Assembly: GCA_910585615.1 (NCBI GenBank)
Contig: CAJUFO010000031.1
Location: forward strand, 1 to 43,394
Direction: 5' to 3'
Source of the DNA: an uncultured Acetatifactor sp.
GTDB lineage: Bacteria > Bacillota > Clostridia > Lachnospirales > Lachnospiraceae
DNA length: 43,394 bases
The notes under the pieces are model-generated. The model did no database searches, was not told the origin of the DNA, and saw only the letters and a list, made by a program, of their open reading frames with translations. Positions 1-9,397 of the stretch are shown one piece after another (the stretch's first letter is position 1; the number at the start of each line of letters is the position of its first letter). Both the position numbers and the translations under genes were made by a program.

Positions 1-9
1 GGATGCAAA

Positions 10-44
10 CCAGTCTGTCGGATCTCTATAGTCCGACAGATTGG
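10..44. repeat. Near-perfect hairpin at the truncated end of the UvrD-type helicase gene
   Basis: Two 13-bp arms (10-22 and 32-44) pair with one mismatch around a 9-nt loop that contains the helicase stop codon (26-28). There is no T-run, so it does not look like a rho-independent terminator. It coincides with the point where the helicase loses its expected C-terminus, so a mobile-element end (for example the subterminal hairpin of an IS200/IS605-like element) is possible. The window starts too close to decide. Confidence 0.6.
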
Positions 45-1201
45 GAAACTTTTAATTTATAAAAGACATTCATCTGGTCACGTTTAATTGGAGTTATATC
101 GGGCGCATCAAACCTAACTTCAGGTAATCTATTTTGTAACTCCTTTGAAAAAGGATACAATAAATCCCACACTGGTGCCAAAACACAGATTTCATTTTCA
201 GGAATACCATCCTGAATATTATTCTTTATTATCTGTGCAATATAATCATATATTTGTTCTTTATCGATTGTATAATTATATTTTATAATTCCGATATCAT
301 TTTTGTGCTTTCCTTTAGCGTCAATCAAATAGTTATCTACCATAAATTCTCTATAAAATCTTATAATTCGCTTCGTACTACGGTAACACCCTGATAATGT
401 TTTTTCTTCAAAGACGATATTTTCAAATTCACTGTTAATCGTTTGTAAATCTTTTGCCATACCTCCAAGATTTCCATATATTGCCTGGTTGGGATCCCCA
501 AAAAAATTTATCTGCAATCCTTTTCTTATATTAGAATTAGCAATTTCTTCAATAATCGCATATTGCAAATCTTGAGTATCTTGGTATTCATCAATGCATA
601 TCAATTCTATCGCATCTTTGATATCACTTGCAATAAAAGAGTTCTGCTTTAAAATATTATAAGCTGTAACTAAAATCTGCTCAAAATCCAGTTCCTTATT
701 ATTTTTTAATATTTGATGATAAACAGAAATAATCTTTCTTTTATTAACGTCCTGTTCTATAAGATGTAATTCGCGGTCATATCGGGTATTTATTTCCTTC
801 CAATATATTTTCCCATTTAGCCTTTTTATTATTTCCGTTAAATAACGCTCCTTCACCCGTTCATCGATAACTTTAAATCCTTGGTTCAGAGACTGGGTAT
901 ACATTTTATATCTTTTTAAAATCCATTCTAAACAAAACTGATGTATTGTTCCAGCCCATACACGTTCTGTATCAATTCCTAATTCCTCTATCCTCTGATT
1001 GATTTCATCTGCTGCCCTATTAGTATATGTAATTGCTATCAATCTCTTTATATTATCAGGATTTTTCTCAATTCGATATGCTAACTTATAGGTTATCGTC
1101 CTTGTCTTTCCGCTGCCAGGACAAGCTTTTACCAGCAAATTTTCTTCTGATTCACAAATAATCATTTGTTCTTTACTTAACTTCTCAGCATAGTCTATCA
1201 T
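26..1201 (-). CDS. UvrD/Rep-type helicase of a Gabija-like system (GajB-like), C-terminally truncated
   Basis: This is a superfamily 1 ATP-dependent helicase, the usual partner of the OLD-family nuclease in Gabija antiphage systems. Visible motifs: Walker A ACPGSGKT (residues 26-33), motif Ia TYTNRAADEI (about 58-67), Ib GTIHQF (about 84-89), Walker B DEYQDT (204-209), motif III GDPNQAIYG (235-243) and motif IV-like GCYRST (about 271). The protein ends at 391 aa with no motif V (SSKGLEF-like) or motif VI (VAMTRA-like), both needed for helicase action; GajB is normally near 500 aa. The final residues KVSQSVGL are encoded by the hairpin at 10-44, so the natural 3' end has probably been displaced. 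The start codon overlaps the stop of the upstream nuclease gene as ATGA, so translation is coupled. The gene is AT-rich. The family and the pairing are clear; function of this copy is doubtful. Confidence 0.85.
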   Translation of the reverse strand: MIDYAEKLSKEQMIICESEENLLVKACPGSGKTRTITYKLAYRIEKNPDNIKRLIAITYTNRAADEINQRIEELGIDTERVWAGTIHQFCLEWILKRYKMYTQSLNQGFKVIDERVKERYLTEIIKRLNGKIYWKEINTRYDRELHLIEQDVNKRKIISVYHQILKNNKELDFEQILVTAYNILKQNSFIASDIKDAIELICIDEYQDTQDLQYAIIEEIANSNIRKGLQINFFGDPNQAIYGNLGGMAKDLQTINSEFENIVFEEKTLSGCYRSTKRIIRFYREFMVDNYLIDAKGKHKNDIGIIKYNYTIDKEQIYDYIAQIIKNNIQDGIPENEICVLAPVWDLLYPFSKELQNRLPEVRFDAPDITPIKRDQMNVFYKLKVSQSVGL

Positions 1202-3279
1202 TTTTCTACCACTTTGCTCATTAATTTAATTACAGTAGAAGCATTATTAACATCATCGGCCACTTGCAATAATACATCCAAACTCATTTCAGAATCTTCT
1301 GCTATTACATTTAAAATATTTATATCTGTGTAGGCTTCTCCATATTGACGCATTATTTTTACATAATTTCTTTTTTCTTTCAAAGCCGTCTTAGCCACAA
1401 AAACCAAAGCATTTTGTATATATTCCGGAATCCAAAATTTCTTATCTACCAATTCAGATAGCATCAATGCATTCCAGCCTTTTTTATTCGCATTTGCCAT
1501 TTTTAACATTACATCACCATATACTTCTATTTTATCACTTCTTATATCTTTCTTTTTATCTTTACGGGTGCTATCTTTTGTATATGTCTTATCAATAAGT
1601 GCATCTATGTATTCTTCATTACCTTTAACAATCTCTATTTCAAACGTATATTTTCCAAAAAATCCTTTTACCCATTTATTTTTCCTGCTTTCCTCCTCTA
1701 ATTTTTTCTTACGTTCTTTTCCTCTGTCATATGCATTTTTTTGACCTTCATCAAAAAAATCGATAGGAGTATCCAAGTCGGAAACAACTGCACACTTTTT
1801 ATTAATTCTCAGGTCATGAAATAGCTTGTATATATTTTCAAATCCAATACTGCCTATGTTTATAAGGCTTATTCCCAATTCATCCAAAGATACACCCAAA
1901 CATTTTTTAACCATAACAGGAATAAGAATTTCTTCAGCATCACCCTCCACTAAAATTACACTTTTAGAAAATAATAATTCACTTCTTTTAACATCCAGAT
2001 ATCTTTCTATATGGGAAATCTCTTCTTCCTCTAATCCAATATATGGTTGCATGACTTTACTTCCATTATCTTGCCTCGAAATTATATTCATACGGCTAAT
2101 TTTTGAGGCAGCTGATAAATTATCAGAATGGGTTGTCATTAGTACCTGCACTCCCTCAGCAACTTCCAAACCAGTTTTTTCAAAAAGAGACATTTGTATA
2201 TGTTTATGTAAATGCGCCTCGGGTTCCTCAAATAAAAGAAGAAAATATTTGGTTTTCAAGTTTTCTATTTCCTTGACATATGAATATTCCATTAATTTTA
2301 AAGCAATATAAATAATATTGGTTGAGCCCAATCCTATTGTATTTAAATCAAATTCTGTGTTATGCTTGGATTTTATTTTTAATTTTCTGAAAATATCTTT
2401 TATATCTCCTGACAATTCCGATTTCAAAATAATATCAGGTGCATATGTATTTCCCACAGATTCCAGTATCTTATCGTTAATTCCTTGCGACAATTTTTTT
2501 ATTTCATTCACTGCTCCAATAGTATCATTTACATTGTCAATTAATTTCCCTACTTTCTGTTTATCTGCATCACATATCTTTGTTTCAATCTGCCTTAACA
2601 TTGTCATCAATGGGTTATATTGCTGCTTCAAATCATTAACTGCATCACGCAAAGCACTAATATATGTAAAATCAATCAACCTGTTTTTAATAAAGTCAAT
2701 TCCACTAAAACCTGATTTTCCCTCATAGCCATAATAACTTTCATTAAGCTTCTCTGTAAATCTACATTCCCCATTCAACAAATTACCAACTATACATTCA
2801 TAGATTTTGTCATCTAAAAAGTCAACATATGCTCCACAAGTAATTATGCTTATATAGTCATTAATTGTTAAATCTTTCCGTTTTTCATTCAAATCAAATG
2901 CAGTATTACATTCCCCTAGACGTTTTCTGGTTTCTGCATTCGGTATGCAAAACCATGTTAATGAACCTTCACTATTCTTATTTCCTGATATATATCGCAG
3001 AACCGCCTCCCCTTCTTTTTCTGTATCTAACTCTGCAAATCTCAATGAAACAATGATAATATGTCCTTGCCAATTGCCAAGCGATTCCGAAAACATTTTT
3101 TCAGAAATTTCTCTTTCACGCCAATCCATACGCTTATCCAGTACCAAACGTATCGCCTGCATTAAATTTGTTTTTCCTGAATCGTTTTCACCAATAATAA
3201 CATTTACACCTTTTTGAAATAAAAATTTTTCTTTCAAGAAATTCTTATAATTTCTAATCTGTACTTCTTTTAAATACAT
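1198..3279 (-). CDS. OLD-family ATP-dependent endonuclease (GajA-like)
   Basis: A class 2 OLD protein has an N-terminal ABC-type ATPase and a C-terminal TOPRIM nuclease. In Gabija, GajA cuts DNA when phage replication depletes nucleotides. Counting from the chosen start, Walker A GENDSGKT is at 30-37, Walker B LLLFEEPEAHLHKH near 350, the H-loop TTHSD near 383, and TOPRIM acidic motifs VEGDAEE near 444 and SDLDT near 500. I chose the ATG at 3279 because GGGGG lies 6 nt upstream and the product then begins MYLKEVQIRNYKNF, typical of the family. A GTG at 3321 would add 14 residues but has no comparable ribosome site. At 693 aa it is longer than the characterised GajA (about 580 aa); the extra length is mostly C-terminal. 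It overlaps the downstream helicase by 4 nt and follows the DUF1016 gene closely. Confidence 0.88.
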   Translation of the reverse strand: MYLKEVQIRNYKNFLKEKFLFQKGVNVIIGENDSGKTNLMQAIRLVLDKRMDWREREISEKMFSESLGNWQGHIIIVSLRFAELDTEKEGEAVLRYISGNKNSEGSLTWFCIPNAETRKRLGECNTAFDLNEKRKDLTINDYISIITCGAYVDFLDDKIYECIVGNLLNGECRFTEKLNESYYGYEGKSGFSGIDFIKNRLIDFTYISALRDAVNDLKQQYNPLMTMLRQIETKICDADKQKVGKLIDNVNDTIGAVNEIKKLSQGINDKILESVGNTYAPDIILKSELSGDIKDIFRKLKIKSKHNTEFDLNTIGLGSTNIIYIALKLMEYSYVKEIENLKTKYFLLLFEEPEAHLHKHIQMSLFEKTGLEVAEGVQVLMTTHSDNLSAASKISRMNIISRQDNGSKVMQPYIGLEEEEISHIERYLDVKRSELLFSKSVILVEGDAEEILIPVMVKKCLGVSLDELGISLINIGSIGFENIYKLFHDLRINKKCAVVSDLDTPIDFFDEGQKNAYDRGKERKKKLEEESRKNKWVKGFFGKYTFEIEIVKGNEEYIDALIDKTYTKDSTRKDKKKDIRSDKIEVYGDVMLKMANANKKGWNALMLSELVDKKFWIPEYIQNALVFVAKTALKEKRNYVKIMRQYGEAYTDINILNVIAEDSEMSLDVLLQVADDVNNASTVIKLMSKVVEK

Positions 3280-3327
3280 ATTTTTCCCCCGTCTTTCCAA
3301 ATCAATTATATACTCTATCACAAATCG

Positions 3328-4341
3328 TCATCCATTGTTTTCATCGGCATATAATAGCTGATTACGCTCCAGCTCATTCTTCAATTCCTCCGCAGTAGGC
3401 AACACCGTCATATACTTAGATGCAAATATCTGCTCACTTTCATGCAACACAGAATATTTTACCATCGTTTCATCTTTATCTGTGCAGAAAATAATGCCTA
3501 TCGTTGGGTTATCATCCGCCTGCTTCTTCAAATCATCAAACATACGTATGTACATATCCATTTGTCCGATGTCCTGATGCGTCAACTTATGGTTTTTCAA
3601 ATCTATCAACACAAAACATTTCAGAATATAATTATAAAAAACCAAATCAATGTAAAAATCTGATGTTTCCGTACAGATATGCATCTGTCTATCTACAAAG
3701 CAAAACCCCCGTCCCATCTCCAAAAGAAATTTCTGCAAATTACCGATGATTGCATTTTCTACATTTTTTTCAACAATCATATTGCTGTCTTTGATTCCCA
3801 TAAATTCTAAAACATACGGGTCTTTTACAAACTTAGGTGTCTGCCCAGTCTTATCCGGAAATTGCGTTGAAAGAATACGCCTGTAATAGCCGGATTTTAT
3901 ATTCCGCTCCAATTCCTTGACTGACCAATATTCGTTAGCAACCTCATTCAAGTAAAAATTTCGTTCTTCCTCATCATCCAATCTCATAATGCTTCTCAGA
4001 TGTGACCAACAGACTTTTCCAATCATTGAATATCCATATGACTCTTTTGGAAATGTCATGTATAATTGTCTGCAATTTCTTATATTTGCTACGGAGAATC
4101 CTGTGCCGTATTCATCGGACAATTCCTGCGAAAGTCTCTTGATAAGATACGCGCCATACTTCGCTTTCCTGGCCCCTTTCTGCTCCTGCTCAATAATCCT
4201 CCTGCCCACATTCCAATATGCATATGTCATTATATTATTAGCAGCTTCGTATGTCCTGCTTTTTGCGTCATCTAATATAGCATGAATATCTTGATAAAAC
4301 TGAAGTTCCTCTTGTGTATCCATCAATTCCTCTTTTAACAT
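3328..4341 (-). CDS. DUF1016/YhcG-family PD-(D/E)XK nuclease-like protein
   Basis: The protein has the usual two parts of this family. The N-terminal helical DUF1016 domain covers about residues 10-155, with features such as YWNVGRRIIEQEQKG and YGTGFSVANIRNCRQLY. The C-terminal nuclease-like domain covers about 170-325. The putative catalytic set is Asp232 in FYIDLVFYN, then Asp247 and Lys249 in VLIDLKNHKL, followed by a GQMDMY helix. These proteins are common in defence and mobile islands, but their biological role is not settled. The ATG at 4341 has GAGGGG 9 nt upstream. A 26-bp palindrome lies just 5' of that site. The gene precedes the OLD nuclease gene by about 50 bp and may share its transcript. 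The family call is firm; the activity is inferred. Confidence 0.85.
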   Translation of the reverse strand: MLKEELMDTQEELQFYQDIHAILDDAKSRTYEAANNIMTYAYWNVGRRIIEQEQKGARKAKYGAYLIKRLSQELSDEYGTGFSVANIRNCRQLYMTFPKESYGYSMIGKVCWSHLRSIMRLDDEEERNFYLNEVANEYWSVKELERNIKSGYYRRILSTQFPDKTGQTPKFVKDPYVLEFMGIKDSNMIVEKNVENAIIGNLQKFLLEMGRGFCFVDRQMHICTETSDFYIDLVFYNYILKCFVLIDLKNHKLTHQDIGQMDMYIRMFDDLKKQADDNPTIGIIFCTDKDETMVKYSVLHESEQIFASKYMTVLPTAEELKNELERNQLLYADENNG

Positions 4342-4356
4342 TTTCTCATTCCCCTC

Positions 4357-4382
4357 AATTCGCTACACGCGTGTAGCGAATT
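4357..4382. promoter_or_regulatory. 26-bp perfect palindrome upstream of the DUF1016 gene (operator candidate)
   Basis: The two 13-base halves are exact reverse complements centred between 4369 and 4370, with core GCTACACGCGTGTAGC. It lies in the 135-bp gap between the membrane-protein gene and the DUF1016 gene, immediately 5' of the latter's ribosome site. No T-run follows, so an operator or an mRNA hairpin masking the ribosome site fits better than a terminator. I see no convincing promoter beside it. Confidence 0.6.
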
Positions 4383-4476
4383 CAATTTGATAATTGACCG
4401 AAAACAGTTCCACATCATGATACAATCTGTATCTGGTGATTCTCCAAGAGTACAATCAATAAATTCCTTTTTATCT

Positions 4477-5034
4477 CTATTTTACATTACTCCTATAAAA
4501 AGAAAAGTATAAATTAGCAATTCCTCTTAAAATTGACAGTAAAATATTGAGTGTCAGGTAAACTTCTACTCCTAAAAAAGCAATGTCTTTGCCTTTGACC
4601 CATCCCAAACCGTTCAAAAACAAATAGAAGAAGACGATAAGTAATAATAAAACCTCCGAAAACAGCAAATGAGAAAACTGAATATACAGGCCTTGATAAA
4701 GAGTAATCGCTTTCCCATGAACCTTTTTATCAGTAATATTCTTCTTGATATTTTCTATATTTTCTCCCGAACTTGTAAGCAACAAAGTAATAAGCATAAC
4801 TGTAAACCCAATAAGAATCGATATTGCAGTCGGTAGCAAATCAGCCAACGCTCTCAACGCACAATTAACATCTCCATAAATATAGTACAAACAAGTACAG
4901 ACTACAGCCGCTATAGCCGGCAAAATAATCTCAAACATGGCTTCATTTATCTTAATTGTCAAATAATAATCCGCAATCGGACGAAGCCACTCTGTATAAA
5001 TGAAACTACTCAATCCTACACGTCGGCTTTTCAT
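4477..5034 (-). CDS. Uncharacterised membrane protein, about four transmembrane segments
   Basis: I do not recognise a family. The 185-aa product has hydrophobic stretches at about residues 33-52 (FEIILPAIAAVVCTCLYYIY), 66-87 (LLPTAISILIGFTVMLITLL), 122-143 (LLFSEVLLLLIVFFYLFLNG) and 153-172 (AFLGVEVYLTLNILLSILRG). A polar loop rich in Lys and Asn (GENIENIKKNITDKKVHGKA) lies between the second and third. The ATG has GGAG 7 nt upstream, and its first bases overlap the stop of the preceding gene as ATGA. That points to coupled translation and probably a shared job with the 295-aa protein. A soluble sensor paired with a membrane effector is a common defence layout, but that is inference. The gene is AT-rich like the rest of the island. 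Confidence 0.7.
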   Translation of the reverse strand: MKSRRVGLSSFIYTEWLRPIADYYLTIKINEAMFEIILPAIAAVVCTCLYYIYGDVNCALRALADLLPTAISILIGFTVMLITLLLTSSGENIENIKKNITDKKVHGKAITLYQGLYIQFSHLLFSEVLLLLIVFFYLFLNGLGWVKGKDIAFLGVEVYLTLNILLSILRGIANLYFSFYRSNVK

Positions 5035-5918
5035 ATCGTCACTCCAAGCAACTCCTCAATTTTAGCAAAAAGGGAATAGGAATCTACAATGCCATTTTCC
5101 TGAAGCTTAACTGTTACCTCGTCCATTTTCTTTCCATTGAGAGAATCAATCGTAACATCCATTTTATTAATGTCTTTACCACGGACACGAATTCTGCTTA
5201 CTTCAGTCCCTCCAGTGGTTAAAGCCGTATATATACTTTCTATTCCCCTCTTCGCCAATGATTTACGGGGCTTGGCTTTCATAGTAATAATTAAATCATT
5301 CTGCGAATTTATATCTTCATCCATCAATCCAAGGTACCCAGTTCCAAGAATCTTATTCTCAACAAAAAGTTCTGTTGATGCAATTCTGCTAGTCTTCCCC
5401 AGAGCCGTCAAAAAATCTTCCGGCGGAATAATGCTTGACCAAATACAGAAGTCATCCTCCAAATCATCAGATACTTCAATGAAAGCGTTTAAATGGCGGT
5501 TCAGATAGGCCACAGTCCCCCCGACAGATACACCGTTTCTACGTTCTTCAAATATAGCATAAGCCTCGTCAGCATCAATCCGAAAACACATATGCGTAAG
5601 CTCCTTATCCCCCTCTGAAAGTAGTTTTTCCGTTGGACGTTCTGTGCCATCCAGACTGGACATATAATCTGGAGAATGATTATACTTACACGATTTAAAA
5701 ACCACCTTATACATATGTATTCCTTGTTTCGTTTCTTCCCGGATGCTCTCTAAAGCAATTGCTTTATTCTGCTTTTCATCCCTATAGAGAAGACTTTGCT
5801 GATTTACAGTCTGTAAATAGGCCAAAAATCTACAGAATACATCTGCATCAAAAAAGTGTTCATCACCTGACAGGAAATCGAAACTCCAATAGCTTATCTT
5901 TCTCTTTTGCGTACTCAA
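5031..5918 (-). CDS. Uncharacterised protein coupled to the small membrane protein
   Basis: I do not recognise this protein. It is soluble, with no signal peptide or membrane segment, mixed alpha/beta in appearance, with many charged residues and a probable beta-rich second half (for example STELFVENKILGTGYLGLMD, then NDLIITMKAKPRKSLAKRGI). I prefer a TTG start at 5918, because AAAGGAG lies 8 nt upstream. A GTG at 5927 is in frame but sits directly against that site. The ribosome site overlaps the end of the methylase remnant, so the gene was originally the third gene of the helicase-methylase operon. It overlaps the downstream membrane-protein gene by ATGA. It is intact although both upstream genes are wrecked, which suggests an independent or still-selected role. 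Confidence 0.65.
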   Translation of the reverse strand: MSTQKRKISYWSFDFLSGDEHFFDADVFCRFLAYLQTVNQQSLLYRDEKQNKAIALESIREETKQGIHMYKVVFKSCKYNHSPDYMSSLDGTERPTEKLLSEGDKELTHMCFRIDADEAYAIFEERRNGVSVGGTVAYLNRHLNAFIEVSDDLEDDFCIWSSIIPPEDFLTALGKTSRIASTELFVENKILGTGYLGLMDEDINSQNDLIITMKAKPRKSLAKRGIESIYTALTTGGTEVSRIRVRGKDINKMDVTIDSLNGKKMDEVTVKLQENGIVDSYSLFAKIEELLGVTI

Positions 5919-5923
5919 AATAC

Positions 5924-6656
5924 TCACTCCTTTATCTTTCCGTATTTCTCTTCAAAGAATTTCCAGGCAATTTCATAATCTTTTTCGCGGTCACAGCGGT
6001 CAAAAGGAGCAACGTATTCTATGGTACGTTCTACTGGGCCGCCTGGAACCGTATCATCAACATAAGTCCGACAACACGTTTTTCCTACCGGGATGTTTTT
6101 TATATTTCGATTCCATTCGTTACGCTTGTATGCTAATTCCCCCATATTTTTAGCGGAAAATACTATGCGACCATTGGAATCATACCATGTGTCATCCTCA
6201 TATTGATTCAGGAATCTCTTCTGTATGGAAAGTGTAGCTCTCCATAATCCCTGCGTCTGTTTCACTTGAAGCAGCCAAGAGCACCCACAGCTGCGGCGCA
6301 CCATTATTCTTTGTCATTTCCAGATAGACAGGAACCGCCAGAGCATCATCCACCCTGACAACTTCAGGTCTCTATTCCGGAAACCCGAGAGATTTCAGGT
6401 AGCTGTCTGCCAGAGTCCCGATATGAACAAGCATTTGCAGATTCATGGAAGAACGGACAAACTTATCGTGCAACCGATAATACTGTCTTGCGTTCTGGCG
6501 CAAAAGCGACCAGGGTGTGCGGACTTCTTCGGACTCTTTCGCTGCCGCATTCCAACCACTTATGGCAGCGCCGGTGTTTTCTTCAAACACGGTGGAAAAA
6601 TAATGGTTGGTGTAATATTCGTTCTTATTGGTGATACCTGTTAAATCCATGCTCAT
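5924..6656 (-). pseudogene. Remnant of an Eco57I-type adenine-specific DNA methylase, internally deleted
   Basis: The N-terminal part (6372-6656) begins MSMDLTGITNKNEYYTNHYF and reads to an in-frame TAG at 6372-6374. Beyond it, the same frame continues with family-like sequence (VVRVDDALAVPVYLEMTKNN, then GAPQLWVLLA) and stops near 6200. The C-terminal part (codons below about 6230, other frame) contains QYEDDTWYDSNGRIVFSAKN, DDTVPGGPVERTIEYVAPFD and RCDREKDYEIAWKFFEE, which I recognise as the tail of large Eco57I-type methylases paired with SNF2 helicases. A normal protein exceeds 1000 aa. Here the S-adenosylmethionine-binding and NPPY catalytic core is absent. Its start overlaps the helicase stop as ATGA. 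The gene pair resembles drmD-drmMI of class 1 DISARM, but no drmA, drmB or drmC is present. Confidence 0.8.
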
Positions 6657-9397
6657 TGTGATACCCCCATAAGTACAGCCACAATCCTGATATAAGGATT
6701 ATTCTGTATCGTCAAGGTCTCTGTGACCCATTTCATAAACTGGTCAAACAACTCGTCCACCCGGCGTTCCTGCTCTTTGAGCCGACGCTCCTGTTCGAAT
6801 AGGGTATGCTGATAGTACTCCTTGTGCTTCTCCTGCAGTCCAATCAGCTTATCCACTTCTTCCTCCAGCAGCGGATTCATTTCCGCCTGATATATCCTGT
6901 AGTGTTCCTCCAAATACATCCCGGCCTGCTCCACTACGTTTTTGAGAAGGCTGCCCGCAGCGTAGATTCTGGCTTCGGTGATACAGTCCGTATTCGGAAT
7001 TCCGGAACTGCCGAGCCCCACTGTCTGAATGACTTCATCCATGTTCATGACTTTTTCAAACTGTCCGTCCCGATACCGCAGCCCGAAACCATTCATCGAC
7101 CAGAGGCGTGGATTTTAAATTCGGCATGCTGCCGGTGACGATATAAATGCTCTCACCGGCTTTCAGCCTTCCGGGCAGACCAATCACAGGCGCCTCTCCC
7201 CGCCGGAACAAAAGGCTGGCTTTATCGTTGACCCAAGCCAGGATTGGATGCAGTTTCCACAGATACTGTGTCACCGGCCAGGCAGCTTCGTCCATATTCT
7301 TCTGCATGCTGCTCCTCATCTGTTCCATGCAGAAAGCTTTATCGTCAGAAACGCGCAGCGTCTCTCCCTGAGGAAGGGCTTCTTCCGGTATGACAGCCTT
7401 CAGGCGGCGAACCATATCCGGCGTCAGCTTCACGTCCAGGCCGGAAACCGTCTGCAATTTTTCCACTGGATGGCTTTCTGTCTGATTCAGATAGGTAAGA
7501 GCCTGATACAGGTAATCTATATCCGAGAATAATGTCTCATCCGTAACAGTGCTTGACTGCTTTTCACTTTCCTCCTCCGTCTCACTGGCAGCTGTCATCA
7601 AAGCTTCAAAGGGGTCAAAGCTTTCTTCTCCGGTGTCCAAAGCCTGTTCAAAGGATTCCGCATCGGAGCCGCTCTCGATTGCCTCGAAGACTACCAGTTC
7701 TTCGTCCTCAATGGTAAACTTGCCCAACAGCAGCGAAGGGTCTCCAATATTCTTCAACGCCTGTTCTTCTTTGGTAATCAGAATTTCTATGATGTGCATA
7801 TCTCCCTTGATTCGTTTATTATCACTTTCTATCAGCATATAACGGATGTCGGGACGCTGCTGCTGGCCATAGCGGTCTATGCGCCCGTTCCTCTGCTGAA
7901 ACACCATCAATGACCAGGGAATATCGAAATGAATCAGACGATGGCTCAGGTAATGAAGATTCAGCCCCTCTGAGGCCACATCGGACGCAACAAGCACACG
8001 GACAGGCGATTCTGTACGACCGAACTCCTCCACAATCCTCTGCTGTTCGGCATCGCTCATTCCTCCGGAAATCTCCTGGATGGCATCTGCTTTTAAGCCC
8101 AAATCCTGGCGCAGCCTTTCCGCAAGATATTTCATGGTTTCGATGCGCTCCGTAAAAAGAACTACCCTGTCACCGGTATCCGCCGGGTTCCATCCATACT
8201 CTTTGCTGCGCAGCAGTTCAAGAAGCTTCTGGTAACGGGTGAATTTCCCAGGCGCGATTGCTTCCAATGCTGATTTTAATTTCTCCAACAGGCAAATATC
8301 CCTGATGTCGTCTGTGTTATATTTCTGATGTAGCTTTTTTAGTCTCGCTTCAATGCTCTTGATACAGGCCGCCGGGCTTGAGAACAGGGATTTCTCCAGG
8401 CTGGTCTTGAACAGCTGGCCTGTCCCCCTGGTTTTCCCCAAATCCATTTCCAGCTGCATTTCGGCAAAGACAGCAAAAGCATGCTCCTCCTCTGCGGAAG
8501 CATGGCAGCGCTCAAGGGTGATTCTTCTGTCCAGGAAAGAGCCGCTGACCTGATCTTTCACATCCTTTTTGAACCGCCGGATGCAGAGCCCCTTAATATC
8601 GTCAGGCGTATAATTCTGGGGATCCGCAATGGCAGTGGAATCCAGCATATTCATCAATGACGCAAAACTTTTCGCCCTGCCGTCATGGGATGTGGCCGAC
8701 AGCATAATCATCGTATCGCTGCAATCCGCCAATAGTTTTGCCAGGCGGGAACGCTGTGCCTGATGGTCTCCCCGCTCCGCCACATTCTGCGCTTCATCGA
8801 TAACGATAATATCCCAATATGCATTTTCCAAATGGGTGCGGTACTCCACATCCCGTTTCAGTGTGTCGATAGAAGGGAATGGTGAAACGGTTCCACATTT
8901 CTTTCTGGAACTGCGTCATCATGCTCTTGACTGTAACTACAAGGATTCCCTTTTCCCCGGGCAATGAGTTCGGTCATCAATATGCCCGCTTCAAGAGTCT
9001 TGCCAAGCCCCACTGTATCCGCAATCAGTATTCTCTGTCTGGGGCGCTGTAGGGCAAGCTTTGCCGGATCCAGCTGGTAGGGCATCAAATCCATTGCGGC
9101 CTGATGGCCTATATGTAAATTTACATCCGTTGGAATCTGTTGGCGCCATTGGCTTTCCAGATACAGCAGCGCCCTTATATAAAACGGCGAATTGTCTGCT
9201 ATCAGCTTTACCTCAGCGGGATTCACAATCTGAATCTGCTCCAGGTCGGCGAGAAAGATTGCTTCCCTGTCTTTTACCAACGGTAAAATGCCGATACAAT
9301 ACAAGGTCTTATTGCCAAGGCTGTTGGTCTCTGTCTTTTTGACCATCCATTCTTCATCCCGGATGATAGTTCGCATTCCCGGAGCAAAATCAATCAT
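6653..9397 (-). pseudogene. SNF2/HepA-type helicase of a methylase-linked defence system, broken by three frameshifts
   Basis: Three pieces form one protein of about 910 aa. Piece 1 (8858-9397) carries Walker A TVGLGKTLEAGIL. Piece 2 (7056-8849) carries the DEAH-type IDEAQN, LSATSH, VASDVASEGLNLHYL and the arginine-finger motif QRNGRIDRYGQ. Piece 3 (6653-7096) is a coiled-coil tail containing ERRLKEQERRVDELF. Frame changes fall near 8943-8952 (between IARGKG and ILVVTVKSMM), near 8870-8878 (before SIDTLKRDVEYRT) and at about 7083-7089, where an extra T in TTTCGGG separates VDEWF from GLRYRDG. The start at 9397 has a GGGAGA ribosome site. In the intact state this RapA/HepA-like ATPase would translocate on DNA in concert with the adjacent methylase. 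Several lesions plus the gutted methylase argue for true decay rather than sequencing error. Confidence 0.85.

Noticed and set aside
4477..5918. Assignment of the two-gene module to a named defence system
   Set aside because: I could not recognise a signature residue or domain in either protein, so no name is justified.
5924..9397. Calling the helicase-methylase pair DISARM
   Set aside because: The two genes resemble drmD and drmMI, but drmA, drmB and drmC are absent and both genes are broken.
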